Assembly (NCBI GenBank): GCA_019237175.1
Contig: JAFAHP010000550.1
Location: 1 to 11,070 of the forward strand
Direction of reading: 5' to 3'
Source of the DNA: Alphaproteobacteria bacterium
GTDB lineage: Bacteria; Pseudomonadota; Alphaproteobacteria; ATCC43930; CGMCC-115725
DNA: 11,070 nucleotides
Positions 1 to 6,593 of this stretch are shown piece after piece (the first letter of the stretch is position 1; each line of letters begins with the position of its first letter). Made by a program: the position numbers and the translations under genes. The notes below the pieces were generated by a model. That model was not told the origin of the DNA. It worked only from the letters and a program-made list of their open reading frames with translations, and did not search any database.

Positions 1-2
1 CA

Positions 3-122
3 CATCCGAGCGCTGGCCTCGGTCAGGAGATCCGGCACGATGAATTGCGCTCTGAGGAGATTTACTGGCGGGCACCGCGGCTCGGCGATCGCGAGAGAGC
101 ACTTAAGGTTGCAGAACGATGA
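3..122 (+). CDS. 3' end of upstream gene, possibly head-tail connector (partial)
   Basis: This frame is open from the left edge and ends at TGA 120-122. That stop overlaps the ATG of the next gene (ATGA), the same coupling used through the rest of the cluster. The 39 visible residues are charged and end in a basic helix-like tail (..IYWRAPRLGDRERALKVAER). I do not recognise the family from so short a tail. In HK97-like and GTA-like clusters the gene just before the gp10-like gene is usually a head-tail adaptor or head-closure protein, so that is the positional guess. The start lies outside the window. Confidence 0.5.
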   Translation, partial: HPSAGLGQEIRHDELRSEEIYWRAPRLGDRERALKVAER

Positions 123-583
123 TCAGTATAACGGTCAACGACAGCGCCGCGATGGCACGTCTCACGGCCATGCCGCAAGTTGTGCGCCGAAAAATCGTGG
201 AGGTTACGCGCCGGCTCGGGTTTGATCTGCAGCAGCACGTCCAAAGCGACAAACTCTCCGGTCAGGTCTTGGGGACGCGGAGCAACACTCTCCGATCCTC
301 GATCAATACGCAGTTCGAGAAGTATGGCGACACTTTCACCGCGACCGTGGGCACCGATGTCTTCTACGCGAAATTCCACGAATTCGGCGTCTCGCGGTCA
401 TGGCTCATTCAGGCGAGAAACGCCAAGGCATTGCGCTTCAGGGTGGGCGGGCGGACGCTATTCCGCAAGCGCGTCACACACCCGCCGCTGCCGGAGCGGT
501 CATTTCTCAGGCCAGCCTTGGGCGATATGACCCCCATGATCCTCGCAGAATATGCGCGCGCCGTCACGGAGGCCGTTCATTGA
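119..583 (+). CDS. HK97 gp10-like tail completion/minor tail protein
   Basis: A 154-residue protein of the usual length for the HK97 gp10 family, small proteins that act where the tail joins the head. Recognisable elements are the opening segment (MISITVNDSAAMARL), a helix at about 20-45, the LSGQVLGTRSNTLRSSI stretch at about 45-62, the YAKFHEFG motif near 83-90, and a basic C-terminal HPPLPERSFLRPAL segment near 121-134. The ATG overlaps the previous stop (ATGA) with AAGG about ten bases upstream. The stop overlaps the TTG start of the terminator gene. Assignment rests on motif pattern and position; a direct structural role in this element is inferred. Confidence 0.85.
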   Translation: MISITVNDSAAMARLTAMPQVVRRKIVEVTRRLGFDLQQHVQSDKLSGQVLGTRSNTLRSSINTQFEKYGDTFTATVGTDVFYAKFHEFGVSRSWLIQARNAKALRFRVGGRTLFRKRVTHPPLPERSFLRPALGDMTPMILAEYARAVTEAVH

Positions 584-1020
584 TTAATCGGGAGGCCATC
601 TATTCAACGCTGTGGACACTGGCAAGCCGATCGGCCCAATACGCGACCGCCAACCGGCGCCTGCGGCACTGGAGCGACGTGTCACCCGCTGAGCAGCCTG
701 CGCTCTTTATGAGCGAGAAGGGCGGGACCGGCATAGTCAAGACAAGGGGCACGCCCGTCGTTTGGACCCTTTATGTAGATTTTTACATCTACGCCCATTC
801 AACGGACATCTATACGCCACCAGCGTCGATCCTCAATCCGCTGATCGACGCGCTAGAAGCTGCGCTGGGTCCCGTTAACCCGGTAGCCGGCTTGTGGCAG
901 AATCTCGGTCTGCCTGACATGGTGCAGCACACCTATGTGACCGGCCGAGTCGAAACTGACGAAGGCATTCTCGGCGATCAGGCTGTCGCGATCGTACCCG
1001 TCGAAATCGTCTGCGTCTGA
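580..1020 (+). CDS. Tail terminator protein, DUF3168-like
   Basis: Predicted 146-residue protein at the position of the tail terminator, which caps the tube and docks it to the head (lambda gpU-like role). I chose the TTG at 580 because GGAGG at 568-572 lies seven bases upstream and the start overlaps the preceding stop (TTGA). An ATG at 400 in the same frame would overlap the gp10-like gene by over 180 bases and is not credible. The sequence opens with a helix (INREAIYSTLWTLA), has a central beta stretch (TPVVWTLYVDFYIYAH), then the helix ILNPLIDALEAALGP and a closing strand ending in IVPVEIVCV. That alternation fits the DUF3168/terminator fold. Confidence 0.75.
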   Translation: MINREAIYSTLWTLASRSAQYATANRRLRHWSDVSPAEQPALFMSEKGGTGIVKTRGTPVVWTLYVDFYIYAHSTDIYTPPASILNPLIDALEAALGPVNPVAGLWQNLGLPDMVQHTYVTGRVETDEGILGDQAVAIVPVEIVCV

Positions 1021-1048
1021 GAGAGTCAAGCCAATCTGGAACAGACAG

Positions 1049-1210
1049 TTGATCCGGCTGGCGCCAGAGCATCCCGCGCGTGCGGCGGCAGTGATCGATC
1101 GCTGGTTTGCTACGCAATTCCATGATTCGCCGATCGCGCGCGACACCCATTGCTGCAACCATGCGGGGCGCACCGAAGAGCCGCTCATCGCCATGATGAA
1201 AGAGGTATAG
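1049..1210 (+). CDS. Small hypothetical ORF between terminator and tail tube
   Basis: The frame is open from 941 to the TAG at 1208-1210, just before the tail tube gene. Codons from about 1030 look coding: IWNRQLIRLAPEHP, AAAVIDRWFATQF, then a His/Cys cluster (DTHCCNHAGR). The cluster resembles half of a Cys-x-x-Cys-Gly zinc-ribbon knuckle whose second cysteine has become alanine. There is no ATG in the likely 5' part; TTG at 1049 (53 aa) is the best conventional start, with only GGA at 1038-1040 as a weak ribosome site. It could be a real small protein with a non-standard start or a degraded zinc-knuckle gene. No function is assigned. Confidence 0.35.
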   Translation: MIRLAPEHPARAAAVIDRWFATQFHDSPIARDTHCCNHAGRTEEPLIAMMKEV

Positions 1211-1213
1211 GCC

Positions 1214-2002
1214 GTGGCACAACAGGTTTCGTTCTCTCAGGGAGCCGCTTGGCTGGCCGAGGTCGACAGCGTCATCTCGGGAACTTCCGACAACGGCTCA
1301 CGCATGGTCGGCATCTTGCAGGAGTCGACTGTCGATTTCAGCTGGACTACGAAGCAGCTTTGGGGCCAGAACCAATATCCGGCGGTGATCGCCCGCGGCG
1401 AAGCCAAAGTCACCCTCAAGCTGACCTGGGCGGCGCTCGACCTGCAGCTGATCGCCAACACGCTCTTTGGCGCCAGCACGGCGACAGGGCAATTTGCGAT
1501 TTCGCAGGATGAGCAGCAGGTGGTCGGCGCATCCTCGCCCTATACCTTCGCGGTCGCTAACGCATCGAGCTTTGTTTACGACCTTGGCGTCCGCTATGCC
1601 AGCAGTGGCGTTTCATTGCAGCGCGTGATGACGCCCTCCGCGGCCGGCCAATACAGTGTCAACTATTCAACCGGTGTCTACACCTTCTCGGTCGGCGACG
1701 CAAATATCCCGATGCTGGTGAGCTATCACTACACGAACAACACCACTGGGAAGCTGCTGACCGTCGCCAACCAGCTGCAGGGTGCCACCCCGTACTTCCG
1801 CTGCGCACTGTTCAACTCGATCAGTCCGAACCCGCCCCCGATCTCGGCCTCGGCCGTGCCGTGGGCGCTGTGCTTCAACGCGGTCACGGCCAACAAGGTC
1901 TCGATGCCGCGGAAAGTAAACGAATTCACGATCCTTGAAATTGAGGCGGAGGCGTTTGCTGACGGCAGCGGCACTGTCTGCTATATTAGCACGCTGCAAT
2001 AA
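1214..2002 (+). CDS. Major tail tube protein
   Basis: A 262-residue, beta-rich, Ser/Thr/Ala/Gly-rich protein with few charges. It sits where the tail tube gene stands, between terminator and chaperone. It would form stacked hexameric rings around the tape measure and make the DNA channel. The start is GTG at 1214, with AAAGAGG (1199-1205) eight bases upstream. The N-terminal part (QVSFSQGAAWLAEVDSVI, then STVDFSWTTKQLWGQ and GEAKVTLKLTWAALD) looks like a tube-protein beta sandwich. The stretch at about 105-175 (SSFVYDLGVRYASSGVSL, YSVNYSTGVYTFSVGDANIP) reads as extra strands, which would explain a length above many tube proteins. Family assignment relies on context and composition. Confidence 0.7.
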   Translation: MAQQVSFSQGAAWLAEVDSVISGTSDNGSRMVGILQESTVDFSWTTKQLWGQNQYPAVIARGEAKVTLKLTWAALDLQLIANTLFGASTATGQFAISQDEQQVVGASSPYTFAVANASSFVYDLGVRYASSGVSLQRVMTPSAAGQYSVNYSTGVYTFSVGDANIPMLVSYHYTNNTTGKLLTVANQLQGATPYFRCALFNSISPNPPPISASAVPWALCFNAVTANKVSMPRKVNEFTILEIEAEAFADGSGTVCYISTLQ

Positions 2003-2012
2003 AGGAAACCTC

Positions 2013-2381
2013 ATGATCCCTGGCGTCCAGGTTGCGATGGGCGGCCGCGAATGGACGGTCCCGCCCCTGACCCTAGGCAAATTGCGCTGGCTGATGCCTA
2101 AGCTGCGGCAGCTCACCGATATCAGTGCACAGATGGACGAGACGCAAATCGCGATACTGATCGAGGTCGTGATCGCCGCCATGCAGCGTAACTATCCCGA
2201 CTTGACGGCAGAATCGGTCGAAAACCTTCTCGATCTCGGTAATGCCGCCGAGGTGTTGCGGGCCGTTTTAACGGGCTCGGGATTACGTGAGCATCGGCCG
2301 GGGGAAGCAATGGCGGTGGCGACGAATTCGGATGGATCTACGGTCTTCTCGCCACCGCCTGCGGATACACCTATCCCGTAA
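2013..2381 (+). CDS. Tail assembly chaperone, short (unshifted) form
   Basis: A 122-residue product that begins at ATG 2013 behind AAGGAA (2002-2007), ten bases after the tail tube stop. The N-terminus (MIPGVQVAMGGREWTVPPLT) followed by a helical LGKLRWLMPKLRQLTD segment matches the pattern of phage tail assembly chaperones, the analogues of lambda gpG. These bind the tape measure and deliver tube subunits but are absent from the finished particle. Residues 45-90 are helical and end in AAEVLRAVLTGSGL. The last 25 residues are Ser/Pro/Thr-rich and look like a disordered tail used only by the unshifted product. The tape-measure gene lies downstream, as expected. Confidence 0.75.
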   Translation: MIPGVQVAMGGREWTVPPLTLGKLRWLMPKLRQLTDISAQMDETQIAILIEVVIAAMQRNYPDLTAESVENLLDLGNAAEVLRAVLTGSGLREHRPGEAMAVATNSDGSTVFSPPPADTPIP

Positions 2382-2731
2382 TCGACGCGATGACGCTCCT
2401 CGAGGTCGACGAGCTGACGCGGTATTGGGCCGATCATCCGCCGGTTCATTTGTTGTTGGCGGCCTTCATGGGCACCGGGCAAAGAAGCGCGCCGATGGCC
2501 GCTCCGAACCGGGGCGGCGGCTTCATACACCATCCGTCGCTATCGGAGATCATGAGCCTGCCTGGGGTCGGGCAGAGCATTCGCCCTTTATCGTCGCGGT
2601 TTGGTCCGAATGCCGTCGACGAAATGATGGGGATGCTGAGCTGCTTTGAGGTATCGACCACGGCGCGAAAATCCATAACTATCCATGCGAGGGCGATGCC
2701 CGCCCCGAGTAACGTCCAGCCCAGAGACTGA
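2013..2731 (+). CDS. Tail assembly chaperone, long form by -1 frameshift (gpGT-like)
   Basis: After about residue 97 ribosomes probably slip back one base and read the overlapping frame to TGA 2729-2731, giving about 239 residues. That frame is open only from 2291, has no start codon before ATG 2390, yet reads as protein upstream of it: DEFGWIYGLLATACGYTYPV, then IDAMTLLEVDELTRYWADHP and PVHLLLAAFMG. The YWxxHPPVH region is what I recall from second-frame extensions in rhizobial phages. Shifting between 2291 and about 2320 is the simplest way to express it, as in lambda G/GT. Past about 2640 the codons look less coding, so the exact C-terminal limit is uncertain. A separately initiated protein from ATG 2390 is the alternative. 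Confidence 0.65.
2300..2359 (+). promoter_or_regulatory. -1 ribosomal frameshift signal: G-run slippery site plus 11-bp stem
   Basis: GGGGGAA at 2300-2306 is read G GGG GAA in the chaperone frame. A -1 slip keeps perfect Gly pairing in the P site and needs one G-U pair at the middle position in the A site, so the heptamer is not canonical. Five bases later GGCGGTGGCGA (2312-2322) is perfectly complementary to TCGCCACCGCC (2349-2359), an 11-bp stem with nine G-C pairs around a 26-base loop. Spacer and stem suit a stimulatory element. The arms also encode protein in both frames, so part of the complementarity could be chance. No experiment supports it here. Confidence 0.65.
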
Positions 2732-3154
2732 TGGCCCGATCGCTTTCTGCTGTTGGCGAAGGAAGAGATTGTGCCGTCGAACATTAGGAAAGCCGACGGG
2801 TTGGCGTCCGGCTTGCGGCGCCCGCGGGATGAGGATGGAGGTGTGGATCGCCGCGACGCGCCCATTGTCGAGAACCACGATCGCGTTTCGATCACAATAT
2901 ATCAGCATCTCGTGTTTTCCCTGGGCGGCGATTTCGGCGCTTTGGTAGTCGTGAGGCGAGTACGATGTACCGATTCCGTTGTCTGGGCTGATCCCAACCT
3001 TCGCCGCGCAGCTGCGGTGCAGTGCTCGGCGCCAAGCTTGGCGATTTCGGCTCTGGTTGCGACGTTTTTTGGTCGCCCGGTCGGCCGCCCGCTCGAGGGC
3101 GCCAGCCGGCGACAAGATAATGGCAGCGGTAAAGACCGCAACGAAAGGTTTCAT
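2588..3154 (-). CDS. Probable exported protein of unknown function, inserted in the tail module
   Basis: Minus-strand ORF of 188 residues if it starts at ATG 3154-3152; in-frame ATGs at 3166 and 3163 would add 4 or 3 residues. The N-terminus is a credible Sec signal peptide: MKPF, a hydrophobic core VAVFTAAIILSP, then AGA before LERAADRAT. Residues about 20-55 are very basic. The segment at about 68-115 (HDYQSAEIAAQGKHEMLIYC, NAIVVLDNGRVAAIHTSILI) reads as genuine protein. Third positions are G/C-rich on this strand from the start to about 2790, while the + strand frames there give arginine-rich nonsense. Past 2785 the frame looks non-coding, so the natural C-terminus may be shorter or frameshifted. 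No ribosome site is visible. It runs against the tail genes, overlaps the chaperone extension antisense and starts 37 bases from the tape measure start. Confidence 0.45.
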   Translation of the reverse strand: MKPFVAVFTAAIILSPAGALERAADRATKKRRNQSRNRQAWRRALHRSCAAKVGISPDNGIGTSYSPHDYQSAEIAAQGKHEMLIYCDRNAIVVLDNGRVAAIHTSILIPRAPQAGRQPVGFPNVRRHNLFLRQQQKAIGPSVSGLDVTRGGHRPRMDSYGFSRRGRYLKAAQHPHHFVDGIRTKPRR

Positions 3155-3191
3155 CGGTGGCATCATGCCGCCGTAATTGTTGGGGACGTGC

Positions 3192-4550
3192 GTGGCTGAC
3201 GACCAAGTCAACGTAAAAATCTCGGCACACACGGCGGGCTTTGACGGTCCCGTGCGCTCGGCGGCGGCAACAGCCGAGCAGTCATTCGGCCGGATCAGGG
3301 TAGCGGCTAACGGCGCTTCAATATCGCTCAACCAGCTCGGCGAATCCGCACGGGCCCAGCTGGCCCAGGCGACGGGGCAGATCCGGACGGCCGCCAGAAA
3401 CGCTAATGCGCATTCGATCGCTGGGCTGCCCAAGCGCGTCGAGCTGACCGATCAGCTCACCCAACTCGAATACCCCGGCATCACGGCGACCGAGACGATG
3501 GCGCCCGAGGCCCTGATCGCAGGCACTGGACGGAGCGAGGCGAATTTCAGGCGGCCGCTGGTGCGCTCTGCCGGCGGCGGTCCGGATTCCGCCGCCGAAG
3601 TGGAGCGCGAGGCGCGCGAGCAAGCCGAGATCTTTGCCGCCGGCGAGCGGCTCAAGATTCAGGAAGCCAAGGGCTCGACCGACGAGATCGAGCGCATCTA
3701 TGTCGACTGGTTGGCGGAAGTCGCCTCGGTCTATGGCAAGGACTCGACGCAATACCTGAATTTGGAGCGCGAGAAGGTCGCTGCCGCCCAACGCGCTGCC
3801 GAGCAGCGGGCGCAGGCCGTTGAGGAATGGGCGCGCCAGCAGGCCGAGGCAGAGATGCGGGCGGCCGAGGATGCGCAACGCGCCTGGAAGGACGCCACTA
3901 AGCAGGTTTCCGACCAGATTGCCAATCTCGTCGCCGACTTGCTAACCAGGACAAAGACTATTAGTGAGGTCTTCCGCCAGCTCACCAGCGACATCGTCAA
4001 GGACTTTGCCAGCAGTTCGATCAAATCGCTGTTGATGGGATCATCGGGCGGCGAGAATTTGTCGACTGCGCTGTTTGGCGAGACCGGGTTGTCTGGTTTG
4101 CTTGGTCTCGGACCGCGTGGCTTGTTCGGTTCGCTATTCGGCGGCTTTTTCGGTGGCGGCGCGGTAGACGCCGCGGCGCAGGATTTCTCAGGTGGCGTTG
4201 CCGGTGCCGCGACTGGAGGCAGCTTGTTCTCTGGCCTGTCTGGCTGGCTCGGTTCGCTGTTCGCTTTCGGCAAGGGGGGGATCGTGCCGTCGGCTGCGGG
4301 TGGCTGGATGGTGCCGAACACGACGCTCGCGATGCTGCACACCAACGAAATGGTCCTGCCGGCGCATATCAGCCAAGGATTGCAGAACATGATCGCCGGC
4401 GGCGGCGCGGCGACGCCAAACGTCACCTTCGCCGTCTCAGCGATCGATTCGGCTTCGGTGGCAAATTTCTTTAAGAGCAACGGTGCCGCTTTGGTCGCCG
4501 GGATCAACTATGCCCTGCGCAACGGCTCTTCGCTGATGTCGACGGCGTGA
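3192..4550 (+). CDS. Tape measure protein
   Basis: A 452-residue tail tape measure protein, whose length sets tail length and which leaves the tube at infection. I prefer GTG 3192 (MADDQVNVKISAHTAGFDG) over TTG 3177 because GGGGA at 3182-3186 is suitably spaced and tape measures often open with this kind of strand. Residues about 136-235 are a charged Glu/Arg/Ala coiled coil. A Gly/Phe/Leu-rich hydrophobic region follows at about 285-360. The C-terminal signature at about 361-399 (FGKGGIVPSAAGGW, then TLAMLHTNEMVLPAHISQGL) is characteristic of alphaproteobacterial phage tape measures. It is short for a siphophage and suggests a tail of several tens of nanometres. The stop overlaps the next GTG (GTGA). 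Confidence 0.85.
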   Translation: MADDQVNVKISAHTAGFDGPVRSAAATAEQSFGRIRVAANGASISLNQLGESARAQLAQATGQIRTAARNANAHSIAGLPKRVELTDQLTQLEYPGITATETMAPEALIAGTGRSEANFRRPLVRSAGGGPDSAAEVEREAREQAEIFAAGERLKIQEAKGSTDEIERIYVDWLAEVASVYGKDSTQYLNLEREKVAAAQRAAEQRAQAVEEWARQQAEAEMRAAEDAQRAWKDATKQVSDQIANLVADLLTRTKTISEVFRQLTSDIVKDFASSSIKSLLMGSSGGENLSTALFGETGLSGLLGLGPRGLFGSLFGGFFGGGAVDAAAQDFSGGVAGAATGGSLFSGLSGWLGSLFAFGKGGIVPSAAGGWMVPNTTLAMLHTNEMVLPAHISQGLQNMIAGGGAATPNVTFAVSAIDSASVANFFKSNGAALVAGINYALRNGSSLMSTA

Positions 4551-5239
4551 CGACCTACGACGACGCCGGCACCCTGGCTGTCACGGCTTCTGGGTTGGCC
4601 GTCAACGGCACGCCGATCACCGGGCTCGCATGGCCGGTCACAAAGCTGCCGACCTTTCAGACGCGGATCCAGCGCGCCGTGTCAGGCCGCGAATTGCGGA
4701 CGCTCGATTACCCCTACCCGATCTGGCAGTTTCAGCTTGGCGTCAATTTCCTGCGCGACCAGAATGATACGCGCGGGACCGGGGGGTTGGGGACCGGCTT
4801 TAACGAACTGCGCACGCTCTACAGTCTATATCTGGCTTGCTACGGAGCCTATGGGACGTTCCTGTTCTCGGATCCGACCGACAACCAACGCACCGGCCAA
4901 TACCTAGGGACTGGCAACAGCAGCACCGCAGCGTTTCAATTGCTGGCCTCATATGGCTCGGGTCCGATCTTCACTGATCAAGTCCGAGCCGTGCAGACGG
5001 TCAACTCCGTCTATCTGAACGGCATAACGCAGAATCCGTCGACCTATAATTGCCCGACCGGGCTCAATTCTACCGGGGTCGTGACGTTCTTGACGCCGCC
5101 TGCGACCAATGCCGTCATCGCCGCCGATTTCACGTTTTACTTCCGCTGCCGGTTCGTCGACGACTCGCTGACCTTCGAGAATTTTCTCCACCAGTTGTGG
5201 TCGCTGAAATCCCTCAAATTCCTTTCGGTGTTTAACTGA
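4547..5239 (+). CDS. DUF2460 distal tail protein
   Basis: A 230-residue protein that fits DUF2460, the family of the RcGTA distal tail protein, which forms the ring linking tail tube to baseplate hub. Supporting features are the WPVTKLPTFQTRIQRAVSGR region at about 29-48, the YPIWQFQLGVNFLRD strand pair at about 57-71, the FLFSDPTDN turn near 105-113, and the C-terminal FYFRCRFVDDSLTFENF block followed by LWSLKSLKFLSVFN. The GTG start overlaps the tape measure stop as GTGA with no clear Shine-Dalgarno, so translation is probably coupled. The stop overlaps the next start as TGATG. Confidence 0.85.
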   Translation: MTTYDDAGTLAVTASGLAVNGTPITGLAWPVTKLPTFQTRIQRAVSGRELRTLDYPYPIWQFQLGVNFLRDQNDTRGTGGLGTGFNELRTLYSLYLACYGAYGTFLFSDPTDNQRTGQYLGTGNSSTAAFQLLASYGSGPIFTDQVRAVQTVNSVYLNGITQNPSTYNCPTGLNSTGVVTFLTPPATNAVIAADFTFYFRCRFVDDSLTFENFLHQLWSLKSLKFLSVFN

Positions 5240-6090
5240 TGCGCCAGGCCTCGCCCGCGCTGATAGCGCTCTTGAATTCGAGCGCGCAATTCGCGACAGC
5301 GGACCTCTACACCTTCACGCTGTTGGGCGGCGGGGTCTATCGCTTCTCCGGCGCGCAGACCGCACTGACCGACGAGAATGGCAACACCTTTGCGCTCGGG
5401 CCGAAATTCGAGCGCTCGCGCACTAAGCTGGTGATCGGCGTGCAGGTCGACGAGCTCGACGTCGAAATCTACCCGGAGCCGACCGACCTGTTGGGCTCGG
5501 TCCCCTGGCTGCAGGCGACTTGGACCGGGCAGCTTGATGGCGCGCTGCTGCAGGTCGACCGTCTCTTCATGCAGCCCTACGCGACGGCCGTGGGGTCGGT
5601 CGTGCTATTTGCCGGCCGCGTCTCGGATATCGATGCGGCCCGCACCGGGATCCGAATGAAGTGCCGGTCGCACCTTGAGCTGCTCAACATTCAGATGCCG
5701 CACCGGCTGTGGCAGCAAAGCTGCACGCATGTCTTTGGCGACAACATGTGCCTGTTCAATCGGGCGAGCCTAGCGCTGACCTTCGCCGCCGCGGCGGGCT
5801 CGACGTCGACGCTCATCCAGGGGCCGCCGGTGACCTCGACGCCCTTCGCTCAGGGTACCATCATCGGAGTTTCAGGCGCCAATGCCGGTCAGACGCGCAC
5901 GATCTCGGCCTTTGTGTCCGGGCAATCGGTGACCGTAAAGCTGGCCTTTCTGTCGCCCCCGCAGTTTGGTGACGAGTTCGAGATCCTGCCGGGCTGCGAT
6001 CACAGCCTGGCGACCTGCACCAACGTCTTTTCAAACGCGATCCACTTTGGCGGGTTTCCCTACATTCCTGCGCCCGAGAACGCCGTATGA
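5239..6090 (+). CDS. DUF2163 baseplate hub protein with likely Fe-S cluster
   Basis: A 283-residue DUF2163 protein, the family of the RcGTA hub, related in role to lambda tail-tip protein gpL. Residues 1-150 form the first part, including DLYTFTLLGGGVYRFSGA and a Val-Asp-Glu-rich strand region near 66-80. Residues 151-283 hold the cysteines C162, C171, C253 and C260, separated by 9 and 7 positions within each pair. These match, from memory, lambda gpL's Fe-S ligands. The final FSNAIHFGGFPYIPAPE segment is typical of this family, so the protein looks complete. C142 is an additional cysteine. The gene starts at ATG 5239 inside the preceding TGATG overlap. Confidence 0.88.
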   Translation: MRQASPALIALLNSSAQFATADLYTFTLLGGGVYRFSGAQTALTDENGNTFALGPKFERSRTKLVIGVQVDELDVEIYPEPTDLLGSVPWLQATWTGQLDGALLQVDRLFMQPYATAVGSVVLFAGRVSDIDAARTGIRMKCRSHLELLNIQMPHRLWQQSCTHVFGDNMCLFNRASLALTFAAAAGSTSTLIQGPPVTSTPFAQGTIIGVSGANAGQTRTISAFVSGQSVTVKLAFLSPPQFGDEFEILPGCDHSLATCTNVFSNAIHFGGFPYIPAPENAV

Positions 6091-6593
6091 GGCTCCAAGC
6101 GCTCCCGGTGGCGCATCTGCGCGTTCAGCGGGCCGCAGTTTGAACGCTGGGTTGTGGTGACGACGCCGCGCGGGCCGGACTCGCGACCTGTGCGAGTTTC
6201 ACTATGTCGAACGCCTGACGACTGAGCCCTTCTGCGCTGATGGTGCCGAATTTGCGAAATCGAACGGCATCGATTACGACCTAAAGCATTGTGCTGAGAC
6301 GATTGGTTTTACCCGTCGATGCGGACATTGTGTAGCTGCACATCCGCGCCCTTCTTGACCGCATGGACCTCGATCCAGGTTGTACTTATTCGCTCGATCG
6401 GTCGATGCGCCGGATCATGGGGCTGGATTCGGTGGCTCTCCGCGCCAGGACCCTACATTTGTGCAGTATCTTTGTTCAGGCCAACGCTTTCCCGTTCGGT
6501 ACGGAACTGGGACGGGCGCGTGACACCACATTTCGGACCGGAGCCAGCGCGCGACTCCAGCGCTGGAACCGCTGCTTCAGACTACCTTGAGGG
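6091..6593 (+). pseudogene. Gene-free gap with probable decayed protein-coding remnant
   Basis: About 500 bases separate DUF2163 from the peptidase, while every other junction on the + strand from 3192 on overlaps. No frame runs through, but fragments read as protein. The DUF2163 frame past its stop gives RWRICAFSGPQFERWVVVTT up to about 6175. The frame open from 6161 to TGA 6356-6358 gives LCEFHYVERLTTEPFCADGA, then EFAKSNGIDYDLKHCAETIG, with no ATG, GTG or TTG in it. A third frame from about 6341 to TGA 6588-6590 gives LHIRALLDRMDLDPGCTYSL onward. One gene cut by two or more frameshifts would explain this, and the ATGA at 6087-6090 would be its expected start. I do not recognise the family. 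The alternative is unrelated non-coding filler. Confidence 0.4.

Noticed and set aside
400..579. Upstream extension of the terminator ORF to ATG 400
   Set aside because: It overlaps the gp10-like gene in another frame; TTG 580 has GGAGG at good spacing and the usual stop-start overlap.
2753..3199. + strand ORF between chaperone and tape measure
   Set aside because: Arg-rich with poor third-position bias; the minus-strand frame of the same DNA has a signal peptide and better codon structure.
3318..3878. Minus-strand leucine-rich ORF opposite the tape measure coiled coil
   Set aside because: Leucine and arginine repeats are what Glu/Ala-rich coiled-coil codons give on the reverse strand.
3731..4507. 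258-codon minus-strand ORF opposite the tape measure C-terminus
   Set aside because: It is Pro/Ser/Ala-rich with no family features and sits entirely opposite the conserved tape measure signature.
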